A stretch of DNA of 64,000 nucleotides from Skermania sp. ID1734 (GTDB lineage Bacteria > Actinomycetota > Actinomycetes > Mycobacteriales > Mycobacteriaceae), in contig NZ_VLIY01000012.1 in the NCBI RefSeq assembly GCF_007489285.1, positions 62,001 to 126,000 of the forward strand. The letters are read 5' to 3'. Below are positions 17,694 to 26,295 of the stretch, piece by piece (position 1 is the stretch's first letter; every line of letters begins with the position of its first letter). The notes under the pieces are model-generated. The model was given only the letters and a program-made list of their open reading frames with translations. It had not been told where the DNA came from and searched no databases. Both the position numbers and the translations under genes were made by a program.

Positions 17694-17735
17694 AGAAACC
17701 GACACTACTTCCCGTAATCAGCCAAGTCACGATGG

Positions 17736-17757
17736 CGAGGTGAACGGGGGGTGAATC
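17736..17757 (-). promoter_or_regulatory. PHO box upstream of phoU
   Basis: On the minus strand, two adjacent 11-mers, GATTCACCCCC and CGTTCACCTCG, match the PhoP direct-repeat pattern. They lie about 40 bases upstream of the phoU start, between phoU and the LCP gene, so phoU should respond to phosphate with pstSCAB. Confidence 0.6.
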
Positions 17758-17788
17758 GCCGGGGAGTCCTAAAAGTCGTGTTCGGACC

Positions 17789-19654
17789 CTACTCGCAGGA
17801 ATCGTCGGCGGCGTTGGTGACGCTCAGGTCCGACGGCAATGCGGGCGCGGACGGCGCAGCAGACGTTGCTGTACTGGCCGCCGGTGTCGGCACCGTCGCG
17901 GTGGTGAGCGCCGAACCGGACGCGGGCGGCTTCTTGACCGTGCCGGTGAAATCGGCGCCGATCACAACCTCCACGATGCTGCCGAGTCCGCTGACTTCCT
18001 TGAGCTTCGCGCCGGGTACCGAGGCGGCCACGGTTGCGGCCTCGGGCGCATGGCCGGCGGAGTAGCGGATGACGGTGTCGTTGCTGCTCGACGGATAGTT
18101 TCCGACGCTGTAGATCTGGTAGCCGTACGAACCCAACGCATTCGCGGTCGACGCTGCGGCGCCGGTGACGCCGGAGCCGTTGGACACCTGCACCGTCACG
18201 CTGGCAGGGTCGACCGCCTTCTGCGCCGACGTTGCTGGCGTGGGCGGTTTTGCGGTGGTCGGTTTCGGTTCGGCCTTGCGTTCCTCGCCGGGCAGCGGGT
18301 CGTCATTGATGATGGCCGCGAAGATCGCGTCGATGTCGTCAGGACGGGGAATCTCGTTGCCCCACTCGTTGGTGCCGGCCGTCGGGACGGTGAGGAAGGT
18401 GACGGCGCCGGCGTCGACGTTCTGCAGCGAGCGTCCAAGCATCATGAGGTCGCGCGTGGTGACCTTCTCGACGAACGTGTCGCGAGTGAACGCATTGATG
18501 AAGCCGTTGAGCTTGCCCGGGTCGAACAGCACCTTGCTGGACAGGGCCGAGCGCAGCAGCGACGACAGGAAGCGCTGCTGGCGCTTGATGCGGCCGTAGT
18601 CACCGTTGCCTTCCGATGCCACATGGCGGGCCCGAACGTAGTTGAGCGCCGTCTTGCCGGTGATTCGCTGCCGGCCGGCCTTCGGCAGCACCGTGCCGAG
18701 CACGTCGTCGACCAGGGGCGTCGGGTAGCAGACCTCGACGCCGCCGACTTCGTTGACCATGCCCTCGAAGCCGGAGAAATCCATGCCGATGAAGTGGCCG
18801 ACCCGCAGACCGGAGATCTTCTGGATGACCTTGACCAGGCACTTCGGACCACCGAGCGCATAGGTGGCGTTCAGTTTGTCGCCGTCGGCCGGGGCAAACG
18901 TCTCGTCGGTGTATTCGCCGGTGTCGCTGTTCCAGCCTTGGCAGCTCGGCCGATGGACGTCGAGGTCGCGGGGGAAGGAAACGGCGACGACGCGTTGGCG
19001 GTTGGCGGGAATGGTGACCAGCATGACGGTGTCGGAGCGGGCACCTTCTGCATCGGCCTCGGTGCCGGCGCCGACGTCGGAGTTTTTGCCCGCACGCGTG
19101 TCGGTGCCGACGATGAGGAACGTTTCGTCACCGGTTTGACCGACCGGGTCGACCACATCGGTGGAGTTCTCGTCCAGCGCCGCCACCTGCGCGAAAGCGT
19201 TGTCCGCGGAGCGTAGGTAGGCCCAGACGGTGCCGGTGAGGAGCAGCGCGAGCACCGCGAACAGTCCGATGGCGGAGCGGGCGGCGGTGTGCAGGCGACG
19301 TCGACGGCGCTGCCTATTGGCTTGCAATCGAGTCAGCGGCGGTGCGGCGATCACCTGGGGTGCCGCCGCGTGCTGTTCCCCCTGTGCGTGATTTTTCACC
19401 GCGGGCGGTGAAAAATCACGCACAGGAGGGGTCGTCGTGGCGGCGGTCGGCTCGGTGCCGCCTTGCAGCTTGCTGACGAGCTGGGATACCGAGATCGTGT
19501 CCGCGTCGGCTAGCGAGCGTTTGGCCGAGCGACCGCGCCGGTTCGGGGCGGTGTCCGACGAGTTCGAATCGGGGGCGGTGGAGGGGAAGAGGTGGCGTTC
19601 CCAGGGGGGTCGAGACTCGGGCGCCGAATGGTTCGGCTTGTGGTCGTCAACCAC
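17789..19654 (-). CDS. LytR-CpsA-Psr (LCP) family cell-wall glycopolymer ligase
   Basis: A 621-residue protein. A disordered, basic cytosolic N-terminus (1-126) is followed by one membrane helix (127-147), the extracellular LCP domain (about 178-340, with TFLIVGTDTR, SDTVMLVTI, SFPRDLDV and NYVRARH, whose Arg and Asp bind the lipid pyrophosphate) and a LytR_C domain (about 495-590). LCP enzymes attach arabinogalactan or other polymers to peptidoglycan. By position it matches Rv0822c. The odd feature is residues 77-92, which are encoded entirely by a 46-bp perfect palindrome of the dispersed family, tolerated in the disordered tail. The start is GTG 19654 with a weak ribosome binding site. Confidence 0.9.
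   Translation of the reverse strand: MVDDHKPNHSAPESRPPWERHLFPSTAPDSNSSDTAPNRRGRSAKRSLADADTISVSQLVSKLQGGTEPTAATTTPPVRDFSPPAVKNHAQGEQHAAAPQVIAAPPLTRLQANRQRRRRRLHTAARSAIGLFAVLALLLTGTVWAYLRSADNAFAQVAALDENSTDVVDPVGQTGDETFLIVGTDTRAGKNSDVGAGTEADAEGARSDTVMLVTIPANRQRVVAVSFPRDLDVHRPSCQGWNSDTGEYTDETFAPADGDKLNATYALGGPKCLVKVIQKISGLRVGHFIGMDFSGFEGMVNEVGGVEVCYPTPLVDDVLGTVLPKAGRQRITGKTALNYVRARHVASEGNGDYGRIKRQQRFLSSLLRSALSSKVLFDPGKLNGFINAFTRDTFVEKVTTRDLMMLGRSLQNVDAGAVTFLTVPTAGTNEWGNEIPRPDDIDAIFAAIINDDPLPGEERKAEPKPTTAKPPTPATSAQKAVDPASVTVQVSNGSGVTGAAASTANALGSYGYQIYSVGNYPSSSNDTVIRYSAGHAPEAATVAASVPGAKLKEVSGLGSIVEVVIGADFTGTVKKPPASGSALTTATVPTPAASTATSAAPSAPALPSDLSVTNAADDSCE
19381..19426. repeat. Dispersed palindromic element, copy 3, inside the LCP gene
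   Basis: A perfect palindrome with 22-bp arms and a GG centre, containing the core GTGCGTGATTTTTCACCGC. Relative to copies 1 and 2, the ATTTTT/AAAAAT change occurs on both arms. It is read in frame and adds about 15 residues (around VRDFSPPAVKNHAQ) to the cytosolic tail of the LCP protein without a stop codon. Confidence 0.85.
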
Positions 19655-19771
19655 CAGCGGCCCTGCCTCTCCCCGAAGAAAATCCCGTATCGCGCATCTG
19701 TCCGCTATCAGCGGATCCGGCCAATGATAACGATTAAGCCACGGTGACGCGCTCTGCCGAATCCGCGCGGC

Positions 19772-20914
19772 CTAGCCGCCGGAATGCATCACATCCGCGC
19801 CGACGGGTACGCGGCAGTCCTGCGGATCATCCAGCCAGCCGTCGGGGAGCGCCACTTTTCCGGGTGAGCCTTGCCGACCGCGCGGGCCCTCAGCGTCCTT
19901 CGGGAACGGCACATTCGGGTCGAGTTCGGCGAGCAACTCATCGAGTTCGTCGAGCGTGGAAACGAGCGCGAGAGATACCCGAAGCTGTGACCCGGCGGGG
20001 AAGCCGCGCAGGTACCACGAGATGTGTTTCCGCAGCTCGCGCAGGCCTTTGTCGGGGCCGTGATGGTCGGCCAGCAGCTCGGCGTGCCGGCGCATAATGG
20101 CCGCGACCTCGCCCAGTGTTGGCGGGGTCGGAATCGGGCGGTCATTGAGGGCGGCGCTGAGCTCGCCGAACAGCCAGGGCCGGCCGAGACAACCGCGGCC
20201 CACCACCACGCCGTCGCAACCGGTTTCGGCCATCATCCGGACCGCGTCGTAGGCATCGAAGATGTCACCATTGCCCAGGACGGGGACATTGGTCACATGT
20301 TCCTTGAGCCGGGCGATTTCCTTCCAGTCGGCTTCGCCGGAGTATCGCTGGGCGGCGGTGCGAGCGTGCAGCGCGACGGCCGCAGCACCTTCTTCGGCGG
20401 CGATCCGGCCGGCGTCGAGATGGGTGTGGTGCGCGTCGTCGATGCCGATGCGAAATTTCACGGTCACCGGGACCGCCGTCCCTTCGGTGGCCTTGACGGC
20501 GGCGGCCACGATGCGACGGAACAGTTCGCGCTTGTACGGCAACGCGGCGCCACCGCCCTTGCGGGTGACCTTGGGTACCGGGCAGCCGAAGTTCATGTCG
20601 ATGTGGTCGGCCATGTTCTCGTCGACGATCATTCGCGCCGCGTCATAGGTGGTCGCGGGGTCGACGGTGTAGAGCTGCAGTGATCGCGGCGTCTCGGTGG
20701 GACCGAACGTCGTCATGTGCAGCGTCGCCGGCTGGCGTTCGACGAGGGCACGGGCCGTGACCATCTCACAGACATAGAGGCCGGAGACGCTGCCGACGCG
20801 TTCGAGCTCGAGTTCGCGGCACAGGGTGCGAAAGGCAACGTTGGTAATGCCCGCCATCGGAGCCAGCACTACCGGGCTCGCCAGCCGCAGCGAGCCGATG
20901 GAGAGCGAGGTCAT
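19772..20914 (-). CDS. dusB: tRNA-dihydrouridine synthase (DusB family)
   Basis: A 380-residue TIM-barrel flavoprotein with APMAGITN at the N-terminus, the catalytic Cys111 in MNFGCPVPK and the FMN-phosphate motif GNGDIFDA. It reduces uridine to dihydrouridine in tRNA D-loops. It follows desA1 directly: its ATG is four bases after the desA1 stop. This arrangement matches Rv0823c-Rv0824c. Confidence 0.93.
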   Translation of the reverse strand: MTSLSIGSLRLASPVVLAPMAGITNVAFRTLCRELELERVGSVSGLYVCEMVTARALVERQPATLHMTTFGPTETPRSLQLYTVDPATTYDAARMIVDENMADHIDMNFGCPVPKVTRKGGGAALPYKRELFRRIVAAAVKATEGTAVPVTVKFRIGIDDAHHTHLDAGRIAAEEGAAAVALHARTAAQRYSGEADWKEIARLKEHVTNVPVLGNGDIFDAYDAVRMMAETGCDGVVVGRGCLGRPWLFGELSAALNDRPIPTPPTLGEVAAIMRRHAELLADHHGPDKGLRELRKHISWYLRGFPAGSQLRVSLALVSTLDELDELLAELDPNVPFPKDAEGPRGRQGSPGKVALPDGWLDDPQDCRVPVGADVMHSGG

Positions 20915-20917
20915 TCC

Positions 20918-21877
20918 CTAGCTTGCCTGCTGCTCCCGCTTCTTGGCTTCGCGGGCGAGCATCCGGTCGCGCTGCTCCTCGAAGCGGACGACGTCCTTTT
21001 CGAGCTTCTCGAGGAACTTGCCCAGCCGCTCGCGGGTGGCTTCACCCCGGGCGGTGAAGTCGTCACGCTCGAAGACGTTCCACTTGCGCAGCACGGGCAT
21101 CACGACCTCTTCGAGGTGCTGGCGCAGGTCGTAGATGCCGTGCTTGGCCATCAGCACGCCGTTGCGGCGGAAGTTCGGCATGCCGGCGCCGGGCATCTGG
21201 AAGTTTTCGATCACCAGGTCGATAGCCTCCAGGGCCTGGTCGGGAGCCAGGTCCAAGGCGGCACCACACATGTTGCGGTAGAAGATCATGTGCAGGTTTT
21301 CGTCTGCGGCGATGCGCTGCAGCATCCGGTCAGCAATCGGGTCGTTGCACGCCTTGCCGGTGTTGCGGTGGCTGACCCGGGTGGCCAGTTCCTGGAACGT
21401 CACATAAGCCACGGAGTGAATGAAGCCGAACTCGGTACCGGCGATGTTCGAGGAGAAGCCGTTGGTCATGTGCTCCATGCGAGCCTGCTCCAGCGCAACC
21501 GGGTCGACGCCGCGGGTGACCACCAGGTAGTCACGCATCACGATGCCGTGCCGGTTTTCTTCCGCAGTCCAGCGGCCGACCCAGGTGCCCCACGCGCCTT
21601 CCTGGGAAAAGTGCTCGGCAATCTCACGGTGGTAGGAGGGCAGATTGTCCTCGGTGAGCAGGTTGGTGATCATCGCTGCCCGGGCGACCTCGCTGAGCTG
21701 CGACTGCTCGAGGTCCCAGTCGACACCGCCCATCGCGGCGAAGTTACGTCCTTCATCCCACGGGACGTAGTCGTGCGGGTGCCACTCCTTGGCCATAGAG
21801 ATGTGCCTGTTGACGTTCTCCTCCGCAACCGGCTGCAGTTCGGTCAGCAGCTCGAGCTGTGTGAGATCCCTCGTCAT
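20918..21877 (-). CDS. desA1: Soluble acyl-ACP desaturase (DesA1-type)
   Basis: A 319-residue four-helix diiron protein. The ligand motifs are Glu76 in the TEDNLPSYH segment, EENRH (106-110), Glu163 and DENLH (192-196), the complete EXXH set of plant-type stearoyl-ACP desaturases. The M. tuberculosis homologue DesA1 (Rv0824c) is essential and acts on mycolate precursors. It needs a separate ferredoxin and reductase, unlike the self-sufficient fusions later in this window. About 160 bases of promoter region separate it from tRNA-Lys. Confidence 0.92.
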   Translation of the reverse strand: MTRDLTQLELLTELQPVAEENVNRHISMAKEWHPHDYVPWDEGRNFAAMGGVDWDLEQSQLSEVARAAMITNLLTEDNLPSYHREIAEHFSQEGAWGTWVGRWTAEENRHGIVMRDYLVVTRGVDPVALEQARMEHMTNGFSSNIAGTEFGFIHSVAYVTFQELATRVSHRNTGKACNDPIADRMLQRIAADENLHMIFYRNMCGAALDLAPDQALEAIDLVIENFQMPGAGMPNFRRNGVLMAKHGIYDLRQHLEEVVMPVLRKWNVFERDDFTARGEATRERLGKFLEKLEKDVVRFEEQRDRMLAREAKKREQQAS

Positions 21878-22038
21878 TGGTCATGCACCTCGATTGTTAC
21901 GGTTTACTTACTTCTGGTGGCTTCAGCAGGCTAGCCTACGGCAACGTAGGTCCGATTTGAAATGTGAACGCGGCGGTTCAGACCAGATTCACACCAAAGG
22001 CACAGCCCCTGACCTCCTCCGGTAGGCTTTCCGTCCGA

Positions 22039-22111
22039 GCCCCTCTAGCTCAGTTGGTAGAGCTGCTGACTTTTAATCAGTAGGTCGTAGGTTCGAGCCC
22101 TACGGGGGGCA
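22039..22111 (+). tRNA. tRNA-Lys (TTT)
   Basis: A 73-base cloverleaf. The acceptor GCCCCTC pairs with GGGGGGC, the D-arm is TAGCTCAGTTGGTAGAGC, the anticodon loop is CTTTTAA and the T-arm contains GGTTCGAGCC. The CCA end is not encoded. Confidence 0.95.
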
Positions 22112-22260
22112 CTCTTCCCCTTTTCAGCCGCATCGATCGCGCTGCCGCCGCAATAGTCCGTAGGCATTGTGGGTAGCCGAGGCGGGCAGTTCCGTAGCAG
22201 GATCGGATCGCGGGCAATCGTGCCCGGCGAACAATGCGTGCGATCGATGGGACCGAATCG

Positions 22261-23280
22261 ATGAATCCGCTCAAGCAAGTCGCAGGCGTCGTCAGCAAGC
22301 CGGTTGAAGCGGTGAGCAAGGCGCTGCAAACGCCCACGTCACGAACCACACCGGGCGGAATTGCCCGAATTCTTCGGCCCAGGCCGTCACTGGCCGAAAT
22401 TCTCGATGGCCGGATCGTCATGGTCACGGGAGGCTCGTCCGGCATCGGACGCGCGACCGCAATCGAACTCGGCCGCGCCGGCGGCACCGTCCTCCTTGTC
22501 GCTCGCGGCGAGGAGAAACTTCGCGAGACCGCCGACGAGGTGGAAGCCGTGGGCGGGCGTGCCTATATTTTTCCGACCGATCTCACCGACATGGAGGCGA
22601 TCGACAAACTCGTCGCGACGGTGATCGACAAATTCGGCAGGGTCGACATTCTGATCAACAATGCCGGGCGGTCGATCCGTCGGTCGCTAAAGCTTTCCTA
22701 TGACCGGTTCCATGATTTCGAGCGCACCATGCAGCTGAATTACTTTGCGCCGCTGCGTTTGATGCTCGGTTTACTGCCGGGAATGCGCGAGCGAGGATTC
22801 GGTCAGGTAATCAATATTTCCTCGATCGGGGTGCAGACGAAGGTGCCGCGATTCGGTGCATATATCGCGTCGAAGGCCGCGCTGGACACGGTGTCCGATG
22901 CCTTCCAGGCCGAGACGCAGGATGAAGGGGTGCGGTTCACAACGGTGCACATGCCGCTCGTGCGCACGCCGATGATCGCCCCGACATCGCTCTACGACAA
23001 CTTCCCGACACTGACACCCGAGGAAGCGGGTCACGTCATTTGTGACGCGATCATCGAACGACCGCGCCGCTACAGTCCGGCCTTCGGTCGAGTGGCCTCG
23101 TTCGCTGATTCGATCTCGCCGGAGATCATGGACTTCGTCCGAAACAAGGGGTTCAAGATGTTCCCGGACTCCGCGGCGGCTGGACGCAAGGGGGAAGCCG
23201 CCGAGAAGAGTGCGGTCGAGCAAGCGGTGTCGAGCGCGCAGCGATTGTTCGTCGATATCACCCCGGGCACGCACTGGTGA
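22261..23280 (+). CDS. Short-chain dehydrogenase/reductase
   Basis: A 339-residue SDR. The NAD(P) motif TGGSSGIG lies near residues 58-65, NNAG near 140, and the catalytic residues are Ser in the INISSIG segment and Tyr/Lys in AYIASKAAL. An N-terminal extension of about 50 residues and a long C-terminal tail resemble the reductase domain appended to mycobacterial fatty acyl-CoA reductases and lipid-modifying SDRs. The substrate is unknown. An in-frame ATG at 22234 would add nine residues. The gene stands alone. Confidence 0.8.
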   Translation: MNPLKQVAGVVSKPVEAVSKALQTPTSRTTPGGIARILRPRPSLAEILDGRIVMVTGGSSGIGRATAIELGRAGGTVLLVARGEEKLRETADEVEAVGGRAYIFPTDLTDMEAIDKLVATVIDKFGRVDILINNAGRSIRRSLKLSYDRFHDFERTMQLNYFAPLRLMLGLLPGMRERGFGQVINISSIGVQTKVPRFGAYIASKAALDTVSDAFQAETQDEGVRFTTVHMPLVRTPMIAPTSLYDNFPTLTPEEAGHVICDAIIERPRRYSPAFGRVASFADSISPEIMDFVRNKGFKMFPDSAAAGRKGEAAEKSAVEQAVSSAQRLFVDITPGTHW

Positions 23281-23316
23281 ACCCGCGACACGGCGGTGGT
23301 CAGTAGCGTTCGTAAG

Positions 23317-23330
23317 CCGTAAAGTTACGG
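23317..23330. promoter_or_regulatory. 14-bp palindrome, possible operator
   Basis: CCGTAAAGTTACGG is a perfect palindrome with a 2-base centre, in the gap between the SDR and the TetR-family gene. It could be an operator; no regulator is assigned. Confidence 0.3.
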
Positions 23331-23341
23331 TCGTAATATGA

Positions 23342-23375
23342 GCTTGGGTGCGCACCCCCTGCAGCGCACCCAAGC
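23342..23375 (+). terminator. Hairpin between SDR and regulator gene
   Basis: Perfect 12-bp arms (GCTTGGGTGCGC at 23342-23353 and its complement at 23364-23375) flank a 10-base loop. No T-run follows, so it may be a terminator for the SDR or a structured leader of the regulator. Confidence 0.4.
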
Positions 23376-23378
23376 AAG

Positions 23379-23404
23379 AAAACTATACCACCCGGTGTGT
23401 TTTA
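23379..23404. promoter_or_regulatory. ARE-like site upstream of the TetR-family regulator
   Basis: ATACCACCCGGTGTGTTTT resembles the imperfect, A/T-flanked inverted repeats bound by gamma-butyrolactone receptors of the ScbR/ArpA group. It lies about 130 bases upstream of such a gene. The match is by eye and imperfect. Confidence 0.3.
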
Positions 23405-23535
23405 GGCATGCCGCCTTTGTCGGTCGGCAATCCAGACGCCGCCTGACGACGAATGTCACGAGACAACTCGATTCCCGGCGCTGTTGGGCAGAGCTGCCCA
23501 AGCGACAGTTGTCGGATCCTGGAAGGCACCTCTGC

Positions 23536-24198
23536 ATGGCTCGGCAGCAAGAACGGGCGCGTCGCACTCGTGCTGCAATCGTGAAATCCGCAGCAGCCGA
23601 ATTCGCCAAGAGCGGTTATGCCGCCGCGTCGCTCGCCCGGATCCTCGAGGGGTCCAACGCCACCAAAGGCGCGATGTACTTCCATTTCGACTCCAAGGAA
23701 GACCTTGCCCGTGCCGTCATGGACGAGTCGATCAGACGCTATGCCGAATTCGGGGACCGTTGGATTTCCCGGACGGATCTCGAGCCGCTGCAGATCCTGC
23801 ATGGCCTGGTCGATGAAATGGCCCTGCGCTTTCAGCATGACGACCTCACTCGTGCGCAATTCCGGCTGATCATCGAGCCGGAACTGCAAGCGTCCGGGGT
23901 GGCTAGTGGGAGTCAACTGTGGGGCAAAAGTGCATACCAGTTGGCCATGCGGGCGCAGGAGCTAGGTCACCTCCGGGCGGAGGTTCAACTCGAGACCTTC
24001 GTCCGCACCCTCGGCGCGCTTATTGCCGGACATCGTTATATCGCAGACCTTTTCGGTGATCGAAGTCAGTTGCGGCCGTTGTACAACGAGGGCTTCGAGG
24101 TGCTTCTCGAGGCGTCGGCCACGTCCGAGTGGCTGGAACGATTTCGCCGCGAAGGTTGGCCCGTGGACGCGTCGCTCGAAGACCTCGAATCCGAGTGA
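23536..24198 (+). CDS. TetR-family regulator of the butyrolactone-receptor (ScbR-like) type
   Basis: A 220-residue regulator. The N-terminal helix-turn-helix (residues about 10-55) reads RTRAAIVKSAAAEFAKSGYA, then ASLARILEGSNATKGAMYFHF. The spacing and the MYFHF end are characteristic of ScbR/ArpA-type gamma-butyrolactone receptors, as is the Trp-containing ligand domain. The true ligand is unknown and no synthase (AfsA) is nearby. The start at 23536 has GGAAGG nine bases upstream; the open frame further upstream is noncoding. It may repress itself through the ARE-like site at 23379-23404. Confidence 0.75.
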   Translation: MARQQERARRTRAAIVKSAAAEFAKSGYAAASLARILEGSNATKGAMYFHFDSKEDLARAVMDESIRRYAEFGDRWISRTDLEPLQILHGLVDEMALRFQHDDLTRAQFRLIIEPELQASGVASGSQLWGKSAYQLAMRAQELGHLRAEVQLETFVRTLGALIAGHRYIADLFGDRSQLRPLYNEGFEVLLEASATSEWLERFRREGWPVDASLEDLESE

Positions 24199-24293
24199 TG
24201 ACCTCGCGATTTGGGCATTCCAACCGTGGTGTCCTAAGCTATCCCAGCCTCCAACGGAACGCCGTTGGGGTACTGGTCAGAGCAATCTGACGG

Positions 24294-24366
24294 GCCCCCT
24301 TCGTCTAGCGGCCTAGGACGCCGCCCTTTCAAGGCGGTAGCGCGGGTTCGAATCCCGTAGGGGGTA
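24294..24366 (+). tRNA. tRNA-Glu (TTC)
   Basis: A 73-base cloverleaf. The acceptor GCCCCCT pairs with AGGGGGT, the anticodon loop is CTTTCAA and the T-arm contains GGTTCGAATCC. It is first in a Glu-Asp-Phe cluster. Confidence 0.95.
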
Positions 24367-24396
24367 CGGTTGTAACGACCGGCGAAGTTTATGCAA

Positions 24397-24470
24397 GGCC
24401 CTGTGGCGCAGTTGGTTAGCGCGCCGCCCTGTCACGGCGGAGGTCGCGGGTTCGAGTCCCGTCAGGGTCG
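24397..24470 (+). tRNA. tRNA-Asp (GTC)
   Basis: A 74-base cloverleaf with acceptor GGCCCTG/CAGGGTC, anticodon loop CTGTCAC with GTC, and T-arm GGTTCGAGTCC. Confidence 0.95.
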
Positions 24471-24501
24471 CTCTTCGGTTTCGGTTAAGCCGGTACCGTT
24501 C

Positions 24502-24575
24502 GGCCAGGTAGCTCAGTTGGTACGAGCGTCCGCCTGAAAAGCGGAAGGTCGCCGGTTCGATCCCGGCCCTGGCCA
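24502..24575 (+). tRNA. tRNA-Phe (GAA)
   Basis: A 74-base cloverleaf with acceptor GGCCAGG/CCTGGCC, anticodon loop CTGAAAA and T-arm GGTTCGATCCC. It is the tRNA nearest to the integrase remnant (stop at 24667) and so the likeliest former attachment site. Confidence 0.93.
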
Positions 24576-24666
24576 CAAGGGGTTTTCAGGGTTTTCATAC
24601 CCGCTCGACTGGCTGAAATGCAACCATTTTGAAGCCAAACTGATTCAACCTCCATCTGGCGGTATC

Positions 24667-25401
24667 TCACTCCAGTCCATCCAGTGCGTCTGCAATGGTG
24701 TCGAGCTCGTCGTCGTACAGGTCAGAGTATGTGTGTGCGGTGACAGTAATGGACGCATGACCCATCGCCTTCTGCAAGACCCGGAGGTCGGCGCCCGCCT
24801 TCCTCGACAACGACGCGTACGTGTGGCGTAGATCGTGGACGCGCAGCGTCGGCCGGCCGATCGCCACAATCGATTCCTTCCAGTGGACGTCTCGTTTCCA
24901 GTTGCCCACACTCAGCAGCGATCCACCTGGTGACGTCACGGCAGGCTCCCCGTGCGGACGTCCGCGAATTCGGGGTTCGAGCAGTGGAAGCAGCGACTGC
25001 GGAATCGGTACCGTTCGGCGGCCGGCTCGGCTCTTCGGATTGCCATCGACAAACTTGCCGCCAACCTGCGTGATCGAGCGCCGCACACGAATCCGGCGGG
25101 CATCGAGATCGACATCCTCGACTTGCAGGCCGGCCAGTTCGCCGAATCGAAGACCCGTGTAGGCAAGTATGCGCACGATATCGCCCTGCGAGGGTCCGCA
25201 CTTCTCGGCGAGCGCGGCCACCTCAGCGGCGGTCAGATATACGTGCGTCGCGTGACGCATAGGGGGGAACTTCGTGCTCTTCGCGGGATTTTTGCCCACG
25301 AGCTGGCCTCGGTCGACTGCATGCTGGAGTGTCATTCTCAGCACTGAGTGGGTCCAGCGGACGGTGCGCGGCCCGAGGCCGTCGGCGCTCATGGTGTTCA
25401 C
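24667..25401 (-). pseudogene. int: Tyrosine recombinase (phage-type integrase), N-terminally truncated
   Basis: The 244 visible residues hold the tail of the core-binding domain and a complete catalytic domain with Arg85 (YTGLRFGEL), His189 and Arg192 (HDLRHTYAS), His215 (MGHASI) and Tyr225 (AHTYSDLY). Full integrases of this type have about 370 residues; here the first ~120, including the arm-type DNA-binding domain, are missing. The frame stays open upstream for about 25 further codons (including GAVPWPVARI) but then loses similarity and runs into the SRPBCC gene. It points away from the tRNA-Phe gene, as an element integrated there would. It is probably an inactive relic. Confidence 0.8.
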
Positions 25402-25515
25402 CCAGTCCTGGATCGTGTCGGAGTTGATCCGAGCGACCGGCCATGGAACGGCACCGACTCTCCGACCGCTGTTAGGGCCGCTTGCGGGTCGATGCCCTTT
25501 TCTCGCCGTCCTCGC

Positions 25516-25980
25516 TCACTCGTCGGCGACGAGCTTGGCGAGGTTGTCCAGTTCGTTGGAGCGCCCATCCAGCAGGCGCTGGGTCCAGACCTCATCGTGC
25601 AACGGCTCCACCTGCATGGTGACGCGTGTCCCCTCGGCCACTTCTTCGAAGTCCACGATGGTGAGTTGCTCGTAGGGCTCATGGTCCGGAACAAAGTCGA
25701 TGACTGAGCGATACGCCAGATGCGTCGGTTCGGTGACCTCGGTGAACACCTTGCGTGACTCCGTGGACAGCGGCATCCCGTGCTGCTCCATGAAGGCGAT
25801 CTGCTCAGGCGCCACCGCAGTCATCCTGTAGCGGAGCTCGCCTCCGGCCTGCAGATCGAGAGTGCTGACATCCGTACGAAACCCGTCCGGCGCCCACCAC
25901 TGCGCGATTCCGTCTCCGGTCGTCCAGAGCTGCCACACTCGGGCGGGGCTCGCAGCGACGGTCCGCTCGATGTTTTCCAT
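25516..25980 (-). CDS. SRPBCC/AHSA1-type domain protein
   Basis: A 154-residue START-like protein of the AHSA1 (activator of Hsp90 homologue) group. It opens with IERTVAASPARVWQLWT and continues with AQWWAPDGF and GGELRYRM, then a C-terminal long helix. Family members bind hydrophobic ligands in a helix-grip fold, and their individual roles are rarely known. The start at 25980 follows GGAGGA at good spacing. It lies within the decayed island. Confidence 0.8.
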   Translation of the reverse strand: MENIERTVAASPARVWQLWTTGDGIAQWWAPDGFRTDVSTLDLQAGGELRYRMTAVAPEQIAFMEQHGMPLSTESRKVFTEVTEPTHLAYRSVIDFVPDHEPYEQLTIVDFEEVAEGTRVTMQVEPLHDEVWTQRLLDGRSNELDNLAKLVADE

Positions 25981-26295
25981 TGTTCCTCCGGTCATTTGAG
26001 CGCTGCGCACCACACATTCGCCACGACGAATATACAAATCATGCGCGCTTGTTTGTTCCCCAGAGCCGTGGGGACATGGCCGACGCTGGGCCTCGTACAC
26101 CCGAATCCTGAGGGCAACTGATACCAACCGCACGGCGAACCGGCCGGGATTCGAACCGAAGACGACCGATTGGTCACCTCGAAGCTTCAGGATCACACTG
26201 GGCACACCCGCGTCCTGGCAGCGAAGCGCTGCTCGGAGCGTGATCAGGATTTGCGAGGGCGTGTCGAGTGAACGCGAATCGACGCGGATGCGAGG
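25981..26295. other. Gap with a tRNA-like fragment
   Basis: No gene is seen in this 315-base gap. On the minus strand around 26145-26160, GGTTCGAATCCCGG looks like a tRNA T-loop and 3' arm. The T-stem is imperfect and no full cloverleaf folds. It may be a decayed attachment-site tRNA copy. Confidence 0.3.

Noticed and set aside
18050-19216. 388-codon plus-strand frame opposite the LCP gene
   Set aside because: Arg/Gly/Val-rich mirror of a GC-rich gene, with no motif; the minus strand has the LCP domain.
26140-26165. Complete tRNA gene on the minus strand
   Set aside because: Only a T-loop-like stretch is present; no acceptor or anticodon stem can be paired.
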